A DNA stretch of 64,000 nucleotides from NCBI GenBank assembly GCA_947579665.1, contig OX388348.1, positions 11,284,001-11,348,000 of the forward strand, given 5' to 3'. This document shows, one piece after another, positions 43,720-53,700 of the stretch. The notes beneath the pieces were generated by a model. The model saw only the letters and a list, made by a program, of their open reading frames with translations, searched no databases and was not told where the DNA came from. A program made the position numbers and the translations under genes. The DNA comes from Sympetrum striolatum (lineage: Eukaryota > Arthropoda > Insecta > Odonata > Libellulidae). Numbering within the stretch: position 1 is the stretch's first letter; each line of letters starts with the position of its first letter.

Positions 43720-44075
43720 ATACATTGTATCTTCCCATGTAAGTTTTTCAACAGCTGTTTCCGTCGATCCTCACAAATGAAATATTCTATTGAAGAAATT
43801 CAAGTCAATAAAAGGAAGAATAAGCATCACAAGCATTTTACTGTGACACTTGTTGATGGATTACGCGAAATATTCGGCATGCTTCGAACTCTTACCTTCC
43901 ATAGCTGAACGTTCCGCTGGTTAAACTGCAGATTACGTGCCCACCCTATCTTTTCGAAATAGGCCGCTATGTGGCAGCACCTGCGTAAACAACTACCAAA
44001 GCGCAGTGCCGATGGGTTGATTAGGGTTCCTTTCGTTTTAAAAACAAAGGGTGGGCACGTAAACTGCAGTTTTAC
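43720..44075. repeat. Dispersed repeat, copy 2, with inner inverted repeat
   Basis: Reverse-complement match to 19565-19860. Inside it, AACTGCAGATTACGTGCCCA (about 43925) and TGGGCACGTAAACTGCAGTT (about 44051) are inverted copies, suggesting a MITE of about 150 bp at 43920-44078. Confidence 0.7.
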
Positions 44076-44299
44076 CCGTTCCGCTTGCTAACTTATTGAA
44101 CGTGTACCAACTACTAGATCAGGAAAATACTAATTAGAAACCACAGCATCAAAAAAACTTCGAGATTGCATCATTCAGAAAAACTAACAGAATCGAAAGT
44201 TCCGTCCATGAAAATAATATGCACTGAAATTTATTGCTATTGACCGTCTTGATTTAAACATTGTTATTAAACGGAATTTATCTTGTTAGAGATGAATTA

Positions 44300-44640
44300 C
44301 TAAGAAAAACATTCGGTGTTTGAGGAGTTTCACGCACGCAAACTAAACATCCGAAAAATATACCCTACTTTCTCAAACGCGGGAAATTCAATTTGGGTGA
44401 AACTCCCATTTGTAGGCCCCCTTTCTTACAACGTTTCTAACTTCCTCACTCCTTACAATGTCAAGCCCGCATTTTACACCACACACAACTTAGTTAAAAT
44501 GCATCTCAATAATAAAGATACTTTTAACCATACACGAAAAAGTGGAATTTACAAATTATAATTTGTAAATTAATTATACATGTATACACTGCTACAATTG
44601 TAGGGCGATTTACTTAGGTCAGACGTCCCGTAATCTATAT
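44300..44640 (+). pseudogene. Penelope-like element fragment
   Basis: The plus strand encodes KLPFVGPLSYNVSNFLTPYN, then KPAFYTTHNLVKMHLNNKD and KSGIYKL. Further on is CYNCRAIYLGQTSRNLY. This is the RT-to-GIY-YIG junction of a Penelope-like element. It is broken off exactly where the fold-back element begins. Confidence 0.8.
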
Positions 44641-45785
44641 GGGCCATTCAATACCAAGTGGTCTAGTGGTCCCCGCTCGACCATCATGGATTTCAATGAA
44701 ATTTTGTATGAACATTTACTCATATCTCTTATGAACATTTGTAAAGTTTTACTTTCGCCAATGGTATACTTGTTGAGATATAGCAGTTTATTTGACCCCG
44801 TGTCGCTGCCTTCTTCAATATGGTTACGAGTTTTCAGTAACTTTGAGGCATAGTATCTCAGAAAATTGTTTTATGAAGTAAACAATCTTTGGCTATCTTA
44901 AACAACTGTTTGCGCTCTATTAAAAAAAAATAATAATAATATCTGTAAGAGCGACGACCTACTTGCAGAAAATTCTGTGCAAAACTGGCCCAAAAAATTG
45001 CGGATCGAAAAAAAATTAAAACTTTGGCTTTTTATATTTCAAGAAGAAATGATACGTGAAACATTGCGCATGATAACAAGCGCATCCTCATTGTTGTCCC
45101 TATTTCTAGGGCCTTATATGCTCGAGTTGAAAAACTAGATATAATTTTTAGAGGGTTGAAATCATTCTCTATTTAATAATAATTTTTCAAAAGAAATTCC
45201 AGAGGGTCTTTTTTTGTAAAAGCGGGGTAAAAATAGCCTATTTTTGGCTTTTTTACAAAAACTGTCAAATGTTGGCTCAATTTTTAAAGTAATGGAAGGT
45301 ACTAGGATAATGAAATTTTATATTTATAAACTATATATTGATATGTTATCATGCGCAATGTTTCACGTATCATTTCTTCTTGAAATATAAAAAGCCAAAG
45401 TTTTAATTTTTTTCGATCCGCAATTTTTTGGGCCAGTTTTGCACAGAAGTTTCTGCAAGTAGGTCGCTCTTACAGATATTATTATTATTTTTTTTAATAG
45501 AGCGCAAACAGTTGTTTAAGATAGCCAAAGATTGTTTACTTCATAAAACAATTTTCTGAGATACTATGCCTCAAAGTTACTGAAAACTCATAACCATATT
45601 GAAGAAGGCAGCGACACGGGGTCAAATAAACTGCTATATCTCAGCAAGTATACCATTGGCGAAAGTAAAACTTTACAAATGTTCATAAGAGATATGAGTT
45701 AATGTTCATACAAAATTTCATTGAAATCCGTAATGGTCGAGCGGGGCACTTCTCTGAAATCAGACCACTTGGCATGGAATGACCC
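44641..45785. mobile_element. Fold-back element with arms of about 440 bp
   Basis: Arms 44641-45078 and 45345-45785 are nearly identical inverted copies around a spacer of about 266 bp. The outer ends are GGGCCATTC and GAATGACCC. ATAT flanks both sides, a possible 4-bp duplication. No coding sequence is seen. The left arm lacks about 14 bp that the right arm has near its tip. Confidence 0.93.
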
Positions 45786-45789
45786 ATAT

Positions 45790-46270
45790 GTATAAAGCAG
45801 AAATTCTGTGGGTTTGTTTGTTTGTCTTGGATTGGAGTCCACACCGTTAGCCCGATTTGTCTCAAACTTTGCATACGTGTCTTCTGACATCAGGAAGGAA
45901 GTACCGTTTAATTTGTATTCAAGAATTTTGCTGGGTTCGAACCAAGATCGCTCAGATAGATTTTCATAAGGAATACATGTATGTAACAGTGAAGCTTACG
46001 TGCACGCAAGCTTCACTTTTATCGGTTGCAGGATTTAACTCTCCTGAAGAAGTAAATTAGAAGAAATAGTCGTACAGAGTCGAGACGAACATCAAAAGAA
46101 AGAAAATCGAATAAATATTCTTCTATTGGTCGTGGAATCTTACTTTCGATTGATTTTGCGAGAATATCGGTAAAATATGCAAAAATTTTGTGAAAATTCG
46201 AGGCTATAAGCAACTCATCCCCCTGACGACCGATCCCATTGTTGAATCCGAGCTCATGTTTTATCCCGTA
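45790..46270. repeat. Dispersed repeat family D, copy 1
   Basis: It begins TATAAAGCAGAAATTCTGTG. Landmarks are CTCAAACTTTGCATACGTGT, TGCTGGGTTCGAACCA and CCCCCTGACGACCGAT. It recurs at 46455-46860 and 56200-56700. The style is like Helitron-derived repeats of insects, but no Helitron ends were confirmed. Confidence 0.65.
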
Positions 46271-46454
46271 AAAATACTCGTTGACTTTAGGCCCATAAAG
46301 CTGATGATTGAAGAGTAAGATATATTACATGGATAACGAGAAATTTTCTGTAAGAAGATAACCAGCTATTGCAGGTACGTAATTGCAGTCAGGAGATTAC
46401 CAGCTCATGGATGAGGGAAGTTATCCCTCATGGATGAGGAGAGTTATCTCGTCT

Positions 46455-46860
46455 TCTATCATATAAAGCAAAAATTGTGTGTCTTCGATTTTAGTACAAA
46501 CCGTTTGCCAGATTCGCGTCAAACTTCGCGTACGTGTTTTCTGGGACCAGGAAGGACGTACTGTCTCAATTTTATTCGATAATTTTGCTGGGTTTGAACC
46601 AGATCGCTCACAAAGAATAAATCTAATCTTCACTTTTATCAGTAGCAGGCTATATTTCTTATGAAGAATTAAAATAGAAAAATAGTCGTGCAGAGTCGAG
46701 ATAAGAAGCAAAAGTGGAATATTGTTTCAATCGAAATTTCGAAAATATACGCGTGAATTTTCCAAAATTGTTGAGGTTGTAAACAGCCAATCCTCCTGAT
46801 GATCAATTCGATTTTTGAGCCGAGCTCATGAATTTTCCTGTTTAGTAAGAATAGCTTGGG
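46455..46860. repeat. Dispersed repeat family D, copy 2
   Basis: Same landmark order as 45790-46270 (TATAAAGCAAAAATTGTGTG, CGTCAAACTTCGCGTACGTG, TGCTGGGTTTGAACCAG, TCGTGCAGAGTCGAGA). Confidence 0.65.
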
Positions 46861-47860
46861 ATTTTAGATTGTATTCTAAAGGGAATTTACGCATTGCACG
46901 ACCAGTAGGCTAATTACGTAACTCATAACGCCTCGATTTTGACGTTATATAGCGCCCCTCGCGATTACGTATCGGCTGGTAGCACCTCTCCGGTGCTATT
47001 TAACGTCCAACCGTGCTGTCTGCGCCTGAAGCGATCACGTAACTGGAAAGGACGCTATATAACGCCAAAAACGAGGCGCTATGGTAACGCCATGTTAGAA
47101 GTCGGTCTTATCATAGAGCCTAACAGAAGAGTATGCTTATATGCGGCAGTGGCATAGTATTTCATCTTCTAAAAACAACCGTCGGATGCAAACATTTATC
47201 TCGAAGACTTTAATCGATGGAAATTGAATGGTAAAGTTCATTTTTCATTGATTTTACAAATCATTATTGACATCACCTCAAACTCCTTTGGACATTAACA
47301 TTTTGCACTTCATCGCATTATTCCTTCACCTTAATAATGGCCGAAGTGGGAAATTACGTGCATTAACTCATTCGGGTTATTGCCATATGTTTTTCTCGCT
47401 TTTATGCAACAAGTTTTCCTTACATATATGCTACATCACTGACGAGCAAAAATATTGTAATCGCGTAGATATTATTTTAATGAAACCTGCATGCAAATTT
47501 CGGAATCTCTAATAAATGAACGAATGTCATGCAATCAACCAATATATTTAAAATCCCTCATCCCTGTCAGCTTCTAGATGGTGAGCTGTGCTCATTGAAA
47601 ACGGTTTTGTGTGCCCGGCGGTGAGTACATAACCTTCAAAATAGGCCGCTAAAGTTATGAATGATAATAATCAAGCAACGTTAAATACTGAAAACCTTGA
47701 ATATAATTACATACTCAACCATAATCTCATCAAACCATTCCATGGATATCTCTATCTGTATCCCTTTTGTTGATGCAAGGGGTTTCTTGAGCTTCGCACT
47801 TTGCTTTCCCACCCAATGTATTTATTTAACGAGCAAAGTGCCCATTTTAGAATATGCAAT

Positions 47861-48213
47861 CCCATACAAAAAAATCTGTGCTGCGACTGTACTAACACGG
47901 CACTGTAACTGTGCTAAGGGACTGTACTGTGACTACTTAAATTGAAACACCACAGTGTGGTTATAGCACAGTCACAGTGCAGTTGCCATAGCCATAGTAC
48001 AGTTCCAGTCATGTTACCCAGCCCTGTCACAGTGGAGTTTGAGCCATAGTACAGTTCCAGCACAGTGATTCAGCAATGTTACAGTACAGTTCTCCTCCAA
48101 GTCCAGCTGCCATAGTCTAGCACAGAAAATTGCACTGTGACAGTGCTAAACAGAGTTTAGTCCAGTTACAGTGCACATTTAGTTAAGCCACAGTACAGAT
48201 TTGTTTTTATGGG
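47861..48213. mobile_element. MITE-like element rich in CACAGT motifs
   Basis: The ends CCCATACAAAAAAATCTGT and ACAGATTTGTTTTTATGGG are inverted with few mismatches. The 350-bp interior is a run of irregular ACAGTNCAG / CTGTACTGT motifs in both orientations. No coding sequence is seen. Confidence 0.7.
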
Positions 48214-48291
48214 ATGTTATAAAAATAAGATCCAAAAAAAACAATATTAAAACCAATATCACAAGATAGCTATAAAAATCACAGTGATTCA

Positions 48292-48355
48292 ATATAAAAA
48301 CAAACTTAAGTTTGTTTTTATATGATTTTCTATGATATTAATTAATATCATAGAA
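48292..48355. repeat. Two adjacent perfect palindromes
   Basis: A 32-bp palindrome at 48292-48323 (half-site ATATAAAAACAAACTT) is followed four bases later by a 28-bp palindrome at 48328-48355 (half-site TTCTATGATATTAA). Both are exact. Confidence 0.95.
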
Positions 48356-48659
48356 TATTTACATTTCTTTTCAAATAATAAATGAATTGCTGCAATGACA
48401 AGAAAAAGATATCTATAGAATATGGGAGGTTATTATAGCTCTTCTCATCATTCTTGCAATAAGACAACTAATTATATTGGTAAAAGTTAACATTAAATAA
48501 ATTTGTTTTTCTGGTTTTACAAGATGGAACATTGAAATTAACAGTTTGCAAAATATAAGGACAATCAATTACAGAATAGATTAATCTATAATGAAACTAT
48601 AATTCTTGAAGGTTTCTACGTTGATGAAGGGTTGGAAGCCCTAATTCTTACATTATCTT

Positions 48660-48990
48660 GGAATATTATCAGTTGGGTAGTGTAGTTTAATTTCAATCAA
48701 ACGGATAAACCTTCTTTGAATAATTTCTAATTTAGCTTGATAAGTTGCCTGATTGGGGGACCATAAACATTCTAAGGTGGGACGAACAAGGGAACAATAC
48801 AGACGCTTTAGAGCATGAATGTTTTGGAAGTCATTGGTGCTTCTATGTAGAAAACATTAACATAACATTTTAAAAGCCCTACGTATAACGAAATCAATAT
48901 GCGAGGAGAAATTCAGTTTATAATCAAAATGTACACCAAGGTCTTTTGTCACAGACACTCTTTCGATTTTTTTAGAATCGATATAGTAAT
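48660..48990 (-). pseudogene. LINE reverse-transcriptase fragment, antisense
   Basis: Minus-strand translation gives RVSVTKDLGVHFDYKLNFSS, then HIDFVIRRAFKM, a stop, and LKRLYCSLVRPTLECLWSPN. This is the C-terminal RT region of Jockey-type LINEs, with at least one stop. Confidence 0.8.
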
Positions 48991-49996
48991 CAACAAGTAT
49001 GGGCGCGTGAATCCCCAAAGTGACAGTGACAATGCAATAATCCCCATTTTTCTCTCTCTGATATGATTTATGAGATTAAAGACATAAAATGATGCTGTAA
49101 GGTAGGTTTGAACTTTATTTCTAGTATATTTACAATCGTGAATAATTAACTCACCTCATTCAATAATTGGATGAGTCATTTTTCGAACTTAATCATATCA
49201 TCGTGCATAACTGTTTTATCATAGTCATACTGTATTTCATCATTTTTAACACCACCACTCTTTTAACATTTTCTTATAATTCTATCACCGAAACTGCTCG
49301 TCGTCTGCTAAGACTCAATCACGTGACCGTTTCTCCTCTTTCGCATTGGATGGATGGATTCGTACAAGGGACGACCGGGTCGGACCATGGACGAACGCAG
49401 TGGAATGAAACCGCTCTCATAAATTTTTCATACTATTGATAGCGCCCTGACTGCGCCGATGTTAAAAATAGCGCCTTGAGATATGTAATCGCACAGGGCG
49501 AAGTTTTCAGGTGCTATATAGCGCGACGTCATATAGCACGGGCAGTTACGTAATCAGCCTGCAGCAACTTGAATTTAATCTACTTCTATAATCCCCGTTG
49601 AGAATCAACGGGCGCTTCAGCAATACTAATAAGAACTAAAGAACACTTTAATTTATTCCGTCACAATACACAAGCATCACATTTTGCAAAACATCTTTTA
49701 TATAACAATCACACCTCAGATTTCTCCTCTACTCTATTACATTGTCAACACAAAAAGGACGCAAACTAAGTTATCTCGAACAAATAGAAATAATACACCA
49801 CTTAAAAAACAAATATAAACTCACCAACATCCATCTTTTCCCTAATTATTCTCCTCTGCTGTCCATTGTTAACCTGCTTCCCCTTCCATCTCCCCCTAAC
49901 AACAGTAATAGCTAGTCTGACTGGTGGCTTGGTTTTGTACCTTTCTATGATGCACAGAGCACAGGATACTGAGATTTTCGATTGGATTGTTTTCAC

Positions 49997-50295
49997 TTAA
50001 GAGTCAGTGCTCAGTTTTAGCGTGCAGTACCTCCATAGGAAACATTCGTAGGAGGTGAATCTTTGGCCATTGCTGTCCGTGACCATCTTGACGTTGGTTG
50101 TACAGGTGTGTTTGCAAATAAGCAGCTCAAAATGCCAAAACATGTTGGGATTGGCAGTATCAATAGTCGGTACCAGGAGCGGCAATGGCGAGTGATTGAC
50201 TGCATTCACTGCCATCAGAAACACCAGCGTCTCTATGGTGAATGCTAATTTAGATCTAACCCAAGTTGTCACAGAATGCGATGGAGTCCACATGA
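49997..50295 (-). CDS. Small Kazal-like ORF with four cysteines
   Basis: The minus-strand ORF has a hydrophobic start (TLVFLMAVNAVN) that could be a signal peptide. It ends with a domain reading ICKHTC, then VTDSNGQRFTSYEC and FLWRYC. This follows the Kazal protease-inhibitor pattern (C-x3-C, then V-x-x-D-G-x-x-Y/F, then C, then C) except that the third and sixth cysteines are both missing. Those two form a disulfide pair in Kazal domains, so the loss is coherent. No upstream exon was confirmed. It lies just beyond the 3' end of TPR copy 2, outside the duplication. Confidence 0.35.
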
Positions 50296-50618
50296 TTAAA
50301 ATTCAGGGGGTCCTGAAAGGTTTTATATAAATGCTTTGGTGATGTATTAACAATTTCCCAACCTATTGAAATCATTTGCGTTTGGGAATGGGCTGAAAAA
50401 TGCTCCAACATACTGGACACCTCTGCTCTAGATTGTAGGGGAAGGGAACTTACCATAGAAGAGGAATGAGAAAAGACTAAAATAAGGGTCAGAAATAAGG
50501 TTGAAAATGATAGAACTTTAATTTTCATAAACAGATACATAAAAATATACCTTTATAGAACAATAAGATTACATCATAATAAAAACTTTAAAATATTTAA
50601 AAATATGGTATCACAAAA

Positions 50619-50795
50619 CTACTTCCTTTCAGCTTCGGTAGACATCTGTGAGCTGGAATTGGATAGCTTCAAAATTTTTCTGAGATATTCTACATCCTCT
50701 CGCTCCATTCTTTGTTTCAATGCCAGATTTATTTCATCCACGATCATTCTTGAAAATTTAGATCGCTTATTTATTGCAAACAAACACTGGTACTC
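50619..50795 (-). CDS. TPR gene copy 2, terminal exon
   Basis: It begins EYQCLFAINKRSKF after TTTTCATAG, has LKLSNSSSQMSTEAERK, then TAG; 58 residues. Confidence 0.8.
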   Translation of the reverse strand, partial: EYQCLFAINKRSKFSRMIVDEINLALKQRMEREDVEYLRKILKLSNSSSQMSTEAERK

Positions 50796-53700
50796 CTATG
50801 AAAAGAAATATTCAGAGAAAATAGTACATTGACATCATGGCTGAGACCATGTTTCACAATCTACTACAAGACTGTACGTTGTTTGAAGATAAATACATTA
50901 CAACTTGTAAAAGATTGTAGTATACAAGAGTACTACCCCCCAAGTATTATTTTAACCTTTTACATAAATATACATTATTTAAATATATTTGCATAATTTA
51001 AATACAAGGTATGTTCTAAAAGTTCCTGAACTTAATTTTGCCCACTTAACCCTTTCGCGACGGCAGGCTCAGCATAAATTTTCTACACTCTGCCGAAGGA
51101 CTCGAGGAGAAATTCTCTCCTGATGTACGGAGACCTTTTTGAGCATTGCTGCCCCCAGGTATAAAATTTGCCCTTTTTTGAGTCCTCAGCCCCGGGATTT
51201 TGTGACCCTATCGTCATAAACCCCGTGGGGGGGCTAAAATCCCAGCTGCGACCGCGAGTCAGAGGAATTTTCTGAAACTAAATGTTTTTGCACACGTTTT
51301 GGTAAATGATTATTTGTTGTAATTTTTGTCAATCTAACATTGAAAATAAATGCAAAGTCTTGCTCTAAAGATGTACAACTTTTAAACGAAGTTCTAGTGT
51401 TAATATTTACATATTTACTATATTTCCACATGGTTTCCATGTATTAAATACAAAAAATATTTTCCATCCCTCTTTCACATCTGGGCTTTGGACCGGCAAA
51501 GGAGTAAGGAGAGTGCAGCAAACAGCATAAAAAAGTTACCACCTAAGATGCAACCAGCATAACTCAAGAAGGGCGAGTCTTTCAGATTCTCTGTTTTGAG
51601 CGCGCTTTTCGTCTTCCTCTTTATGCCTGGCACGTTTTGAAGGATTTTGTGATGATATATATTTTATAAATAATCGCTAAAAGTCATCACTTTTGCTGCG
51701 GTAGAGGCAGTATTGTATTATGAAAGAATTTAATTCGTATTTCGTTAAATCGGCTTGAATCTCAAGCGTAATTCGCTCTTCTTCATAAAATATTGGACAT
51801 GAATTACTTTGGCTGCTCATATTCCTTCCTAACATAATATTTTCCATCAATGCAGATTTAGAATGAAATTGGTTATTTCAGTTAATGCTCCACATGCCCG
51901 CAGGATGAACGTTATCGTAAAGATTATGCTTAATTATGATACAATAATTAAGAGAATATGCACTACTGTAAATTAGGTCAACGGAAGAAGGGGAAATTAG
52001 AAAAAAATGTAATAAGAATAAAAATGGAGTAATAATTAAACAATACCTGATATTACAAATAATGATATGTGATAGTGGAACTCAAATAGGAAATAAGTTG
52101 CTAGTTTTCATTGAAAACGAATTTGTGAAAGTAGCCAAATTGTTTGGACACCATTTACATTTGCAGGGAATTTTGATTTAAATCATTTACATAGTAGCGC
52201 ACTTTATACTATATGTGAGTTGATACCAGTATAGGCCATCTGTCTTCGCTATAATCTCGCAATAACCTTTTCACCACCTTGCTGCGAAAATCACTATTGA
52301 GAATAGGGTCATGTTGTCGCGTATTTCGTCATGAAAATCACAGCTAAGGAATATATCTCATAATTTTTGTCTATACAGAGTTATATTCTTGAAGGATACC
52401 CAGCGGAGGGCTCCAATCATTTTGGACTTACTGCTATCAAACCTGTAGTCTTTTAACAAACCACTTTATATTGTATGCGTGAAAATTTCTTTTGAATAAT
52501 TAAATCAGAAGGACTAGTCGTGCATAGTCGAGTCAAGCACCAAAAGAATTGAATAATATACTTGTAATTATTTAATTCCTTTCATTTACACCTTCTCCGT
52601 AATAAATGTTTGAATGCTAAAACGATTAATAATTTCAACATTGGAAAATGCTATGAACCAACAATTTTAGACATAACAACTCCATTTTTTAAATACACAC
52701 GTAATGCACTCATGCATGAATAATAAATTTAAATCTGCTACTAAGGGTTTCAGCGGTCAGTCCCATTGGGTGCTATTTCTGCTCTCCTTGTTTTCGTCTA
52801 CATAACGGTATATGAGTGCCATTCATACCGGCCTTCTCAATGAAACAAAGGCAGCTTCTCCGTGGGGGTGAGAGGAAAGAAAAAGGGTCTTCCATGGAAT
52901 GGTCACAGGTTACTTCTATCTTCAGTTAGTCTAAAATTCGAAGTATAGTTTAGGGTATTTGTATGAGATGGAAAATTGCTTGAAATTGCCATTCTTAGAT
53001 GTGGACGGAGATACAATGAAAAGTTCGTCGATGAAGGAATATGAATTGGGTACTTCACGGTGACGATGATAGTGCGGATCGGAATGGATGACAATCTTTC
53101 TACAGAAAATGTTATGGATACTAAGGAAAAAATGTTAATTCCCTTCAACTTCAAGGCATACATCTGCAAAAAATGAAGATAATATCGTAAACAGCCTCAG
53201 AGGTGATGTGCACAGATCCTGGGATGTAGGCTGTTTGTAAGATTGAGAAAATGGTTCAATTACAAGATTGAGAAAACGATTTAAGCCATTTTAAGACAAA
53301 ATAATGCAGGTTAGAAGGTGACTGGAAAAATATTTTTTTCAATGGTTCAGCCAGAGAGAATGTAAATGAGATCAACCATTCGAAAAAGTTCTGATTTTTG
53401 TGGCAGTTTTCAAGTTTCATTTTCCTTACCTACTGCATTTGGTGTTATGTGAACTTACTTCTAAAACTTTCATTTACATCCAAAATATATAAACCATTAA
53501 CAATAGACCTATCATAGTCAAAATTATTTATATCACTGTAAATTTATTTTGCTTCGAAAATTAGTACGATATAAGAATATGCATACAATGTGCATACATT
53601 CATGCATATAATTAGAGCTTCCGCCAGTTAATCCTACATAAATTTCGAGCAATTCACACATTTAAATTTCTGTACCTTCAAGATATCGTAAATGTCTTCC

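Larger units (their letters stand above)
46903..49561. mobile_element. Candidate DNA element with modular ends, 2.66 kb
   Basis: The ends CAGTAGGCTAATTACGTAACT (left, in two parts CAGTAGGCTA and ATTACGTAACT) and AGTTACGTAATCAGCCTG (right) are inverted. Both subterminal regions hold repeats of GCGCTATATA, TAGCGCC and ATTACGTA motifs (46924-47084 and 49440-49540). No target duplication was confirmed. The interior holds a nested repeat, two palindromes and an antisense LINE piece, and no transposase is seen. Confidence 0.5.

Noticed and set aside
47880..48190. CACAGT-rich tract as a simple satellite
   Set aside because: Spacing is irregular, orientation alternates and there are inverted ends, so a MITE-like element fits better.
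50454..50540. Minus-strand ORF with a strong signal-peptide-like start (MKIKVLSFSTLFLTLILVFS) followed by a GTAAGT donor, also present in copy 1 near 21310-21395
   Set aside because: It lies just downstream of the TPR stop codon, inside the duplicated 3' flank, so its conservation is explained by the duplication. No partner exon was found.
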